This document shows, piece after piece, positions 24,380-30,888 of a stretch of 64,000 bases of DNA; position 1 is the stretch's first letter, and each line of letters starts with the position of its first letter. This DNA is from a virus. The notes beneath the pieces are model-generated. The model was not told the origin of the DNA. It saw only the letters and a program-made list of their open reading frames with translations, and ran no database searches. Where the stretch lies: positions 1 to 64,000 of the IMG/VR virus record IMGVR_UViG_3300047509_000037; one strand, written 5' to 3'. The translations under genes and the position numbers were made by a program.

Positions 24380-24761
24380 GTGGGCGGAACCTGAACCACC
24401 TAAACTTGAATCTGAGTGGACGTATCAGTACCAGTATCAGGTCGGAAACAAAATCAAGACCGCGACAGGTCTGAAGACAGCGACCGCGACGAACGTATTG
24501 CTGGCGGGTAACACGCAGGTTCTCACGAAGGCGAAGTTGCAAGCGGCTGTGAAGGCTCTGGCGGCAATGCCGTCTAATCCGCCCGCGTTCATCATACACC
24601 CATTCGCAGTGAAAGACTTGCTTGACGATAGCAAGGTCGCTGTGATAGATTTGGAGACAGTGGAAGCGAAGGCGCTAATCGAACTTTGGGAGGAGAATGC
24701 GACATGGAAAAAACCAGAGCCAAAAGTCTATTCCTTCCCCTCATCATCTTCGCTCTCCTGA
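24345..24761 (+). CDS. Hypothetical protein with QYQYQ segment
   Basis: 138 residues from GTG at 24345 (AAGG 6-9 nt upstream), overlapping the glycosyltransferase end. Basic start, then WTYQYQYQVGNKIKT, an Ala/Thr-rich middle and a helical C-terminus. The QYQYQ string also occurs in the 74-aa protein at 58807. No family recognised. Confidence 0.65.
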   Translation: MPDPKIRQRKFEWAEPEPPKLESEWTYQYQYQVGNKIKTATGLKTATATNVLLAGNTQVLTKAKLQAAVKALAAMPSNPPAFIIHPFAVKDLLDDSKVAVIDLETVEAKALIELWEENATWKKPEPKVYSFPSSSSLS

Positions 24762-25333
24762 CGCCCGCTTTCGCTGCGAAGAAAATGTTTCCGGCTACGC
24801 GTGACAGCGTGCCTGCGGAGAACCGCAGAGCCGACGCCGCCGGGATACCGAGATACAGGGACGAGCGTTCGATGGCTGGTGACGTTGAACGCAGAGTGCT
24901 TGTCCCTGTTCCAATTACGTGCAACAAGAAGTTGCCGGAGAACCGAAGATATGTTCGCGTGGACACCGCCGACTTCATGCTCGAACTGGACACACGTTTC
25001 CATTTGGCGACTGGTGGCTGGCTTGTGGTTAACTCTGCCGTTCGCCCTGCGACAGTCCAGAAACGATTGGCGTCTCGCAATCGCAACGCTGCGCCTGCCG
25101 ATGGCGCGAGAGCGTCGTCTCACGAACGTGGCACGACATTCGATTTGAGCAAGAGGATGCGGCGCGGGCAACTCCGCTGGCTGCTCATCCAGTTGATGTG
25201 TTATCGGTCGATGGGGAGAATCCTCATCATCGAAGAAAGAGCGTGCATTCATGTTTACGTCGATGCCGGAATCCTACCGACAGGAATTGCTGTCGGAGCC
25301 GAAAGCGGTGGTGACTACATTCACGAAATGTAG
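24704..25333 (+). CDS. Secreted M15-like peptidase / DUF5715-like protein
   Basis: 209 residues from the ATG at 24704 (GGGAGGAG upstream). Signal peptide LFLPLIIFALLTPAFAAKK, then LVVNSAVRPATVQKRL, ASSHERGTTFDLSKR (the S-x-H-x-x-G-x-x-x-D zinc motif of M15 D,D-peptidases) and CIHVYV with the distal His. Resembles DUF5715/VanY-type wall peptidases and should cleave peptidoglycan cross-bridges in the periplasm. A plausible endolysin or wall-remodelling enzyme. It overlaps the previous gene by 58 nt. Confidence 0.75.
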   Translation: MEKTRAKSLFLPLIIFALLTPAFAAKKMFPATRDSVPAENRRADAAGIPRYRDERSMAGDVERRVLVPVPITCNKKLPENRRYVRVDTADFMLELDTRFHLATGGWLVVNSAVRPATVQKRLASRNRNAAPADGARASSHERGTTFDLSKRMRRGQLRWLLIQLMCYRSMGRILIIEERACIHVYVDAGILPTGIAVGAESGGDYIHEM

Positions 25334-25616
25334 GCACGAGCAAGTCTCCGGCGGGAACGTCGCGGACCCCGGCGCTGAAATGAAGCGCCAGCTTTTGCAC
25401 GTTGAGTTCAAGACGCAAGAGGGGATGTGTCCCGTGTGCAACGGAGAAATCCCGGCGCAAAATTTCGTTCGTAGCCGATGGGCGTTATGGGGAATTGGCT
25501 GGCCCCGGCTAGGGGAAGCAGGGTTACAGCCTAGTGGGAGTGGAGGTTCGATTCCTCTCGTGCCCGATGTGCGGCACCCAATCGTTCTGCGGGAGCACGT
25601 CCCTGGGGGATGGTGA
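25308..25616 (+). CDS. Small protein with CPVC zinc ribbon (C-terminus doubtful)
   Basis: 102 residues from a GTG at 25308 (GGAG upstream); an ATG at 25251 is also in frame. The first 60 residues (KCRHEQVSGGNVADPGAEM, VEFKTQEGMCPVCNGEIP) look coding with a CPVC pair. The last 35 residues run through the tRNA-like element and read as non-protein, so the natural end may have been lost. Confidence 0.5.
   Translation: MVTTFTKCRHEQVSGGNVADPGAEMKRQLLHVEFKTQEGMCPVCNGEIPAQNFVRSRWALWGIGWPRLGEAGLQPSGSGGSIPLVPDVRHPIVLREHVPGGW
25480..25566 (+). tRNA. Degenerate tRNA-like element with enlarged anticodon loop
   Basis: GGGCGT/GTGCCC acceptor ends (with wobble pairs), D-like arm GGGG...CCCC containing GG, anticodon-position stem GCTAG/CTAGT and T-arm GGAGGTTCGATTCCTCT. 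The anticodon-position loop is 18 nt instead of 7, position 8 is not T, and no CCA follows. Possibly a decayed tRNA or tRNA-like decoy; its T-arm closely matches the element at 20334-20368. Confidence 0.35.
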
Positions 25617-25802
25617 GCGCCAACAACTGCTGCGTTGCCTCAGTCCAGCGCCACTGTAAACTCCATGCGGCGCGTATCAGAATGTAACAAACAAGCGCGA
25701 GGTCATCAACGCCCAGCGCCCGTTACCGCCGCGTCTTCCCGTGCAAGAAATGGCGGGTGAAACCGACCAGTTTCCGCGACCATGAGGGCGGCGTTTACAC
25801 GG

Positions 25803-25820
25803 TTGTTATCTAGTAAACAA
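25803..25820. promoter_or_regulatory. Dispersed palindrome TTGTTA-TCTAG-TAAACAA
   Basis: Inverted-repeat site of the GTTA family with a 5-nt centre, 22 bp before the terminator stem. Confidence 0.4.
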
Positions 25821-25841
25821 AAATTTCTAAAAATTATTTTT

Positions 25842-25876
25842 GCCCACCGCTCATCCCGGTGGGCGTTTTTATTTTG
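25842..25876 (+). terminator. Intrinsic terminator
   Basis: Perfect 8-bp stem GCCCACCG / CGGTGGGC with 7-nt loop followed by GTTTTTATTTTG. Classic rho-independent terminator ending the 19-25.6 kb operon; the upstream A-rich stretch could serve the opposite strand. Confidence 0.88.
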
Positions 25877-25990
25877 TACCGCCGTCGGCAGCGGGACGAC
25901 CGGGACGTTGACGCCGGGGAACCTACGACCGGGAGCGGGGTAACCACGAAAAATTTTAGAAAAATTTCAGGCAGGTTACCTGCCCCCGGA

Positions 25991-26003
25991 TGTAATTTTT
26001 ACA
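25991..26003. repeat. Palindrome TGTAATTTTTACA, second copy
   Basis: Same 13-mer as at 12836-12848 in the divergent control region; flanks match too (ATGTAATTTTTACAC). Inverted repeat TGTAA/TTACA around TTT. Probably a binding site shared by the two non-coding regions. Confidence 0.5.
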
Positions 26004-26411
26004 CGCACAAGTACAGGGCGTTGGCTTAGGCAAGGCCTGGCGGCGGCACAAGGACACCGGGTGGGTGACCGCACCCGCCCTTCGCCGGAGAGGAGGTAAC
26101 ATCCTTTGGCTCAACGACTTAGCAGGTTGACCTTCGCTCTGTCTTCTCCCTCGAACTTTATCGCGGAAGTCCTTTGGTATGCGTCAGATGCAGACCAGCC
26201 CGTCACTCACTGCCAATTGTAGTCCCAAATGTAGTCTTATCATGCACTTACAGCGATGAAACAAAACGTCATATTGTTTCATGGCACGAAAGTGGTGTGC
26301 GATAGCGCGAAAGTGGGCGGAACAAGAGGCGAAGTTCGGGGCGTAGCCTCAGCCCTTGGATTGGCGAAGCGATGGCGAAGGGTTTCGCTCTCTGTTCCCT
26401 GTTACCTTGTG

Positions 26412-26428
26412 CTGTTAGATAGTAACAG
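26412..26428. promoter_or_regulatory. Dispersed palindrome CTGTTA-GATAG-TAACAG
   Basis: Perfect 6-bp arms with a 5-nt centre. Further members follow at 26483-26496 (TGTTA-CAAA-TAAAC), 26620-26634 (TGTTA-CGTTG-TAACA, perfect arms) and 27058-27071 (TGTTA-TATG-TAAAC), the densest cluster in the window. Confidence 0.5.
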
Positions 26429-26727
26429 CGAATGAGAAGCGAAGGCGAGCTGGCTGGGCATTCGCATTCCCTTCTCCCCTGTTGTTACAAATAAACTCCA
26501 GCGAAGCCACGAGCCTTGACACCGACGCCTGTTGTGTGCCTCTGCATATCTCTCTGGTATCTCCTCTGCGTTCTCCTGGTGACCGACTCTGGGTGCGTGC
26601 CCGAATTGCTCGGTGAGCGTGTTACGTTGTAACAACACGTAGGCGAACATAAAGCGAACACGCGGAATAGACTAATGGACGTGCATCGCAATAGACTAAT
26701 GAGAGCACAGCGAAGGAATAGCGAACA

Positions 26728-26950
26728 TCACCACGAGGTAGGAATGCCCTTCAGGGCGAACACAGAGCGAAGCTGCGCGTAGCGTGCGATGGCTCGTAGT
26801 TCGTCTGGTGTGCCGTCTGACTTCATGCGGTTTGCTCTGCCTGAATGGGACGCCACGTTTGCGTGCTCTTGACTTGGCTGCACGCCACAGGTACAATGCG
26901 CGGTTTGTGTGCGCTCGTGCTTGCTGTAGACTGCTTTGCACGTGGCGATG
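26728..26950 (-). pseudogene. Decayed HNH endonuclease (SPSLDRR family)
   Basis: One leftward frame encodes LYLWRAAKSRARKRGVPF ending at 26843; a second frame starting at 26841 continues GRANRMKSDGTPDELRAIARY. In the intact relatives at 18710 and 49514 these two blocks are separated by about 60 residues holding the Cys pair and SPSLDRR catalytic region. So the core was deleted, the ends were joined directly and the frame was lost. The exact 5' limit cannot be set. Confidence 0.7.
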
Positions 26951-27170
26951 TTCTTCGCGCCATGCGTGCATCGTTCGATTATAGGCATAGAGACCTCCAT
27001 GCTCAGAATAGCACGATTTGCGCTCACCTGTCAACCAGCCTGTCAATGGCACGATGGTGTTATATGTAAACGACACGAAGGTGCTAGGTCGGCATAGCAC
27101 TCTCGTGCCGTTCCCATGTGTGCCCGCTTCCTATATGATTTAGAAAGTAAATCGCAGTGAGGAGACGGCA

Positions 27171-27476
27171 ATGACATCGCAAACACTGGCAGCACTCGAA
27201 GGTTTCATCGCAGCACTGAACGCGAAGTTCAACACCATCGACGGCACGACCACGGGCTACGTGTTCAGCATCGACCGCCCCGGCATCAAGTTCACACGCA
27301 TCGTCCAGCGTGGCGTCAACGGCGGGCTATCGCGGTCGGTCTATTGCTTCGTGGACGCCGACGGCAACATCTACAAGGCGGCTGGCTGGAAGGCACCTGC
27401 TAAGGGCGTGCGGTCCACGCTGGCGACTGTTGATGTGTCTAAGGTTGACCCTTACGGCTCGTGGCTCTATCGCTAG
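27171..27476 (+). CDS. Conserved small phage protein
   Basis: 101 residues, ATG with GAGGAGA upstream. Ends VDPYGSWLYR with an internal GNIYKAAGWKAPAKGVR; similar proteins with KAAGWKAPAKG are common in unrelated phages, function unknown. Compact alpha/beta look, FIAALNAKFNTIDG at the N-terminus. Starts the next rightward operon after the non-coding region. Confidence 0.85.
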   Translation: MTSQTLAALEGFIAALNAKFNTIDGTTTGYVFSIDRPGIKFTRIVQRGVNGGLSRSVYCFVDADGNIYKAAGWKAPAKGVRSTLATVDVSKVDPYGSWLYR

Positions 27477-27529
27477 GTCGAACGCCCGCAAGGGCGTCCA
27501 GCCGTTAGGCGGCTGCTGAGGAGACCAAT

Positions 27530-27775
27530 ATGGGACACGCATCAACAGCAATGCGAGTGAGAGAAGCGAAGGAACGCAAGCCCGAAGACTTCTGTGCCAA
27601 TCCACGCTGCCTGGCGCATTCGCACGGCGCAAGGTTTGAACCCTTGCAAGAAACATCCGGTCGCAACTGTCCCGGCGCTAGTGCCGACTCAGACCACGTT
27701 CGATGTGCTCAAGGTGCGCTAGACTTGACACGCGTGTTAGACTTTAACTCTGGAGGATGCCATGTACGGTTTTGA
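27530..27775 (+). CDS. Small Cys-containing protein
   Basis: 81 residues, ATG with GAGGAG upstream. First 35 residues (MRVREAKERKPEDFCANPRCLAHSH) recall small phage zinc peptides. The C-terminal part runs over a promoter-like CTTGACACGCGTG repeat and may not be under selection. Confidence 0.5.
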   Translation: MGHASTAMRVREAKERKPEDFCANPRCLAHSHGARFEPLQETSGRNCPGASADSDHVRCAQGALDLTRVLDFNSGGCHVRF

Positions 27776-27839
27776 AGCGAAGCACATAGCACGGCGCATT
27801 GCGATGCACGACGACAAGTGGGCGAGGATGAGCGCATGA
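27761..27839 (+). CDS. Very small peptide
   Basis: 25 residues, GGAGG 5 nt before the ATG; MYGFEAKHIARRIAMHDDKW is helix-like. Stop overlaps the next start (ATGA), a typical coupling in this genome. Confidence 0.5.
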
Positions 27840-28069
27840 TTGACCCTAACCATCTGTTCACCGTGCATCACACGTACACGGGGCTGGGCTGCGCCGTCTG
27901 CGGTCTCGCGCCGTGTGAGCACCCGTCGTTCGATTGGCTGGTCGAAGGCGAGAAACGAATCGACCCTCTAGACAGGAGCAATGCGCCATGCGTCGTCATC
28001 ACAGGCAGCACCATTCGCAAGTGGAAGAACCGCGACTGCCGCACGCGAGAGGTCGTGGAACATGTATAG
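27836..28069 (+). CDS. Small zinc-binding protein
   Basis: 77 residues from the ATG at 27836. Motif CAVCGLAPCEH with later HPSFDWL; likely one zinc site. The stop overlaps the HNH start. Function unknown. Confidence 0.7.
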   Translation: MIDPNHLFTVHHTYTGLGCAVCGLAPCEHPSFDWLVEGEKRIDPLDRSNAPCVVITGSTIRKWKNRDCRTREVVEHV

Positions 28070-28448
28070 GCATTTTCAGCGCAACAAAGCGGCGGCGAAG
28101 ATTCAGCAACGCGAGTGGGAGAGAGCCGCCAAGCGTGCTCAACGTGCGGAGGAGTTTATAAGTAAACCGTGCCCGTATTGCGGCACGATGATGACAATGG
28201 GAGACGACAATCCGAACACACTCACGAGTGAGAGCGAAGACCACATCGTGCCACGCTGCAAAGGCGGACGCGCTACCGTCGTCGTCTGTGTCGCGTGCAA
28301 TCGCGATAAGCATCACCTGGGCCTGGGCGAATATCGCGCCGTGCTCTGCGTTCGTCGGCGCACGTTTCACGTGTTCTACTTTGAGCGACAGGCGGCGCTG
28401 CATCTGCTCTGGAATGCGCTGGCATTGTTCAACAGGTTTGCGATATGA
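28062..28448 (+). CDS. HNH endonuclease (McrA-like)
   Basis: 128 residues from the ATG at 28062. Basic helix, then PCPYCGTMMT, SESEDHIVPRCKGG and VVCVACNRDKHHLG: the Cys pairs and D-H of the classic HNH fold. Free-standing and partly overlapped by the GIY-YIG gene, making a two-nuclease pair. Confidence 0.85.
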   Translation: MYRHFQRNKAAAKIQQREWERAAKRAQRAEEFISKPCPYCGTMMTMGDDNPNTLTSESEDHIVPRCKGGRATVVVCVACNRDKHHLGLGEYRAVLCVRRRTFHVFYFERQAALHLLWNALALFNRFAI

Positions 28449-28822
28449 ACACGCGTCGAAATTACTTCAGCGCATCAAAGCGGGCACGCATCGCAGGCGA
28501 TGAACTCGCGGCTGCTATCGCGGCATCTTCACGTGAATGGCACACCTATATGATTCTCGCAGAAAAGACGAAGCTGGTGAAGATTGGACACGCACGCGAT
28601 GTTGCGAAACGTCTTGAGGGTTTGCGTGCTGTCAATGCAGACTCACTCCGGCTGCTATGCGTGGTGCCTGAGACCGAGAAGGAATTGCACAAGCGGTTCG
28701 CGCATCTCCGCACGCACGGCGAATGGTTCAAATATCACAACGATATTCGGTGGTTCGTCGAGCACCGTTCCTCACGGGAAAATCACCAAGAACTACCTGC
28801 CCAAAGCGAATTATCCTCGTAA
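28445..28822 (+). CDS. GIY-YIG nuclease (T5orf172/MUG113-like)
   Basis: 125 residues, ATGA overlap with the HNH stop. Core TYMILAEKTKLVKIGHARDVAKRL with KELHKRFAHLRTHGEWFK matches T5orf172-type GIY-YIG domains: KIG replaces YIG and the Arg/His of the conserved helix are present. Likely a DNA endonuclease, possibly mobile. Confidence 0.82.
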   Translation: MNTRRNYFSASKRARIAGDELAAAIAASSREWHTYMILAEKTKLVKIGHARDVAKRLEGLRAVNADSLRLLCVVPETEKELHKRFAHLRTHGEWFKYHNDIRWFVEHRSSRENHQELPAQSELSS

Positions 28823-28861
28823 GTCGTTGATTCTAAACCGAAAATAGTTGAAAGATTTATG

Positions 28862-28889
28862 TTGCAAGGTTCCGGGTATCTGCTATGAT
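28862..28889 (+). promoter_or_regulatory. Promoter of the structured RNA
   Basis: TTGCAA (28862-28867), 16-bp spacer, TATGAT (28884-28889). No gene follows for 640 bp, so the transcript should start near 28896 and run through the structured segment. Confidence 0.6.
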
Positions 28890-28894
28890 TGTTT

Positions 28895-29515
28895 CAGTTC
28901 GACGGTCCTTGACAACCTAAGCAGAAGCCCACAGGGGAGAGGCAAAGCAAAGCCCCTGAGACTAGCCGAAGCGGAATAGAAGTCCTGAGACGGTGACCGA
29001 AACCGTTTCATACCAGCGTAACGCACTAATGCAAGCCGAAACCGGACAGTCCTAGAACATCCGGCAGGGGCTACAGGATGCGAACCGCGAGACGCCGCAC
29101 AACGGCACGGTATGAGGCGCAACGGCTGAACCCGTAAGGCTGAGTGAACATCCTGACCACTCAAATCATCGGCTCCACGGAGCGAGATGGAAACACAACG
29201 ACAGCGCACAATCGAAAACGTGTAGCGTTCACGAACCCAGAAAGCAGATTGCCTTCGATGGCAAACGGCACGTGCAGACGACCGTATCTGACGACAATGA
29301 GAAGCGTGAATGCTGCGAGTCAGTCGATTGACTAACGATTACCTGTTCCGCATCTCCCGCGAAAGCGGTTGGAACAACGGGCGCATCCCTCGTGGGTGCG
29401 CTCGAAAATTTCTGGAGGCTACGAAACGCAGACGTGTGGACCTGGATGAAGCGAAGACCGAAAATCCTAGCAGGGTATCAGGGCGTGGTAGTAGAGACGG
29501 CAACACCGTCAAATC
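28895..29515 (+). ncRNA. Putative large structured non-coding RNA
   Basis: No coding frame fits this stretch. Helices seen: AGGGG/CCCCT (28933/28953), CCGGA/TCCGG (29042/29060), CAGGATG/CATCCTG (29074/29149, enclosing GCCG/CGGC at 29094/29103), a CCGC-GAAA-GCGG tetraloop (29357-29368), GCGCA/TGCGC (29381/29397) and a closing GACGG/CCGTC (29496/29506). Size, own promoter and position in a phage with tRNAs recall giant phage RNAs such as GOLLD or ROOL. I could not match it to a known class, and a group I intron is not excluded. Confidence 0.5.
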
Positions 29516-29534
29516 GCAGTGAGGAGCAAACATC

Positions 29535-30458
29535 ATGGCATCACTCGCACCCGCATTCAATCAGACAGTCAACGTCACGAAGGCAACCCAAGAATGCGTG
29601 TACATCACGACGCACTATCACATGGGCATCGGTCGGATGCGACAGATTAGCCTCGACACGAAGAACGTCACGACCGCTGACGCGTCGGAACTGCGTCACC
29701 AGAAGCGGCTGATTGATTCGCCTGAACTCGACGCCATCCGTTCGCAGGATGGATTCATGCAGCGCCACATCGACAGCGTCACCTGTGCTTGCGACAAGAG
29801 CACGCGGTTCCTGCCGAAGCCCGAACTGGCGAAGCTGTACAAGGCGCTGGTCGCATACCAGACCATCCGGCGTCCGAAACTCGTGGACGCATTCATGGCG
29901 AAGTATGAAGCCCTCGAAGCTGCGGACTTCACGCCACTGGCTGAAGTGCTGGGCGACAAGTTTGACCGTGCCGATTATCCGAAGGCTGACACGGTTCGCG
30001 CTGGCTTCTACATGACGTTCCGCATTCGTCCGGTCGGTAGCGTGAACCTTGAAGGCTGCCCTGACTTCGTCATTGCGATGGAGTTGGAGAAAGAACTGAG
30101 CGAACGCACTGCCGCAATCGAAGCGTGGAAGGACACGCTGCGGTTGGCTGGTCTCGCTGCCGTAGAGACCCTGGCGAAGGCACTGTCGCCTGACCCGGAT
30201 GGCAAGCGCAAGAAACTCTACGAGAGCAACGTCGAGAACCTGAAGCAATACCTCGACACATTCACCAACCGCGACCTCGCCTCTGACATCGAATATCAGA
30301 AGACGGTCGTCGAACCGCTGAAAGCTATGATGCGCGGCGTCTCAATCGAAAAGTTGCGAGAGAGCGACAACCTGAAAGTTGAAATCGCTGCCAAGCTGGA
30401 AGGCATCAAGAAGAATGCCAGCCGGCTCGTGCAAGTCACTGGTCGTAAAATTCGCTAG
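29535..30458 (+). CDS. DUF3150-like partner of the AAA ATPase, GRKIR tail
   Basis: 307 residues, RBS GAGGAG. Largely helical (ELAKLYKALVAYQTIRRPKLVDAFMAKYE; ELEKELSERTAAIEAWKDTL), ending VQVTGRKIR. Here the GRKIR codons are GGT CGT AAA ATT CGC, unlike the other copies, and no downstream start overlaps them. Helical proteins of this kind often sit upstream of phage MoxR/Ycf46-type ATPases; the family name is tentative. Confidence 0.65.
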   Translation: MASLAPAFNQTVNVTKATQECVYITTHYHMGIGRMRQISLDTKNVTTADASELRHQKRLIDSPELDAIRSQDGFMQRHIDSVTCACDKSTRFLPKPELAKLYKALVAYQTIRRPKLVDAFMAKYEALEAADFTPLAEVLGDKFDRADYPKADTVRAGFYMTFRIRPVGSVNLEGCPDFVIAMELEKELSERTAAIEAWKDTLRLAGLAAVETLAKALSPDPDGKRKKLYESNVENLKQYLDTFTNRDLASDIEYQKTVVEPLKAMMRGVSIEKLRESDNLKVEIAAKLEGIKKNASRLVQVTGRKIR

Positions 30459-30509
30459 ACAACAGCCCTCCCCCGGCTGTACACTTCAAAAGTTCACGAG
30501 GAGAACACA

Positions 30510-30713
30510 ATGAAGACATTCGCTACGTTGTTCGCTATCGCGGTAGGCTTCTGGTGCTTCCCGCTTATCGGCATCGCGGTCGCTGCGATTGCTCTGGTAT
30601 GTTTGCTCGTGGACGACAGCAGCACTCGCACGCAGAAAGAACTGGTCAAGAAATATGCTCAAGCAAAAAAGATGTCAACACAATCGCGCTCTACACCTTT
30701 GCCGAGAGTGTAA
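30510..30713 (+). CDS. Small membrane protein
   Basis: 67 residues, GAGGAG upstream. Two hydrophobic segments (FATLFAIAVGFWCFPLIGIAV, AAIALVCLLV), then a polar tail with Lys/Ser. Overlaps the zinc peptide by 59 nt. Function unknown. Confidence 0.65.
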   Translation: MKTFATLFAIAVGFWCFPLIGIAVAAIALVCLLVDDSSTRTQKELVKKYAQAKKMSTQSRSTPLPRV

Positions 30714-30804
30714 CGGCGTAGGGTTTTGTGAGCATGACAAACTTCGCACCTACTGCACACGATGCAAGGGCGGTGGAACCTGCCAACATGGGCGGGTTCG
30801 ATAA
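30655..30804 (+). CDS. Cys/His-rich zinc peptide (DnaJ-Zn-like repeats)
   Basis: 49 residues, ATG at 30655. Alternating pairs: RCQHNRALHLCRECNGVGFC, EHDKLRTYCTRCKGGGTCQH: two to three zinc knuckles like the C-x-x-C-x-G repeats of DnaJ. Different frame from the membrane protein it overlaps. Confidence 0.7.
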   Translation: MLKQKRCQHNRALHLCRECNGVGFCEHDKLRTYCTRCKGGGTCQHGRVR

Positions 30805-30808
30805 TCGC

Positions 30809-30886
30809 ATGAAGATGTCGCAAACCGAATCCGAATTTCTGAAACAGGTTGCACGTATCTACAAACTTCGCATTGAGGAGATTTAG
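30809..30886 (+). CDS. Very small peptide before the ATPase
   Basis: 25 residues (MKMSQTESEFLKQVARIYKL). Ends 2 bp before the ATPase ATG and contains its RBS (GAGGAG). May be a leader peptide coupling translation. Confidence 0.45.
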   Translation: MKMSQTESEFLKQVARIYKLRIEEI

Positions 30887-30888
30887 TC

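Larger units (their letters stand above)
25617..27170. other. Largely non-coding 1.5-kb region
   Basis: No convincing intact gene. Contents in order: a GC-rich stretch with a short peptide-like frame ending near 25812; a GTTA-type palindrome; the terminator at 25842; GC-rich inverted repeats (GCAGGTTACCTGC near 25972, CGGGTG/CACCCG near 26060); TGTAATTTTTACA; a GCGAA-rich tract (26300-26790); three further GTTA-type palindromes (26412, 26483, 26620), with a fourth at 27058; two AATAGACTAATG repeats (26667 and 26691); and a decayed HNH gene. Could be an origin, a second control region or a landing site for transferred DNA. Confidence 0.6.

Noticed and set aside
26402-26691. Leftward frames of 68-82 codons upstream of the decayed HNH
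   Set aside because: They run through the GCGAA-rich tract and palindromes, lack RBS and show no family similarity.
27629-27647. T-arm-like hairpin GCAAGG-TTTGAAC-CCTTGC
   Set aside because: No acceptor or anticodon stem around it, and it lies within a coding frame.
29541-30248. Leftward 235-codon frame opposite the DUF3150-like gene
   Set aside because: Low-complexity antisense reading of a well-formed rightward gene.
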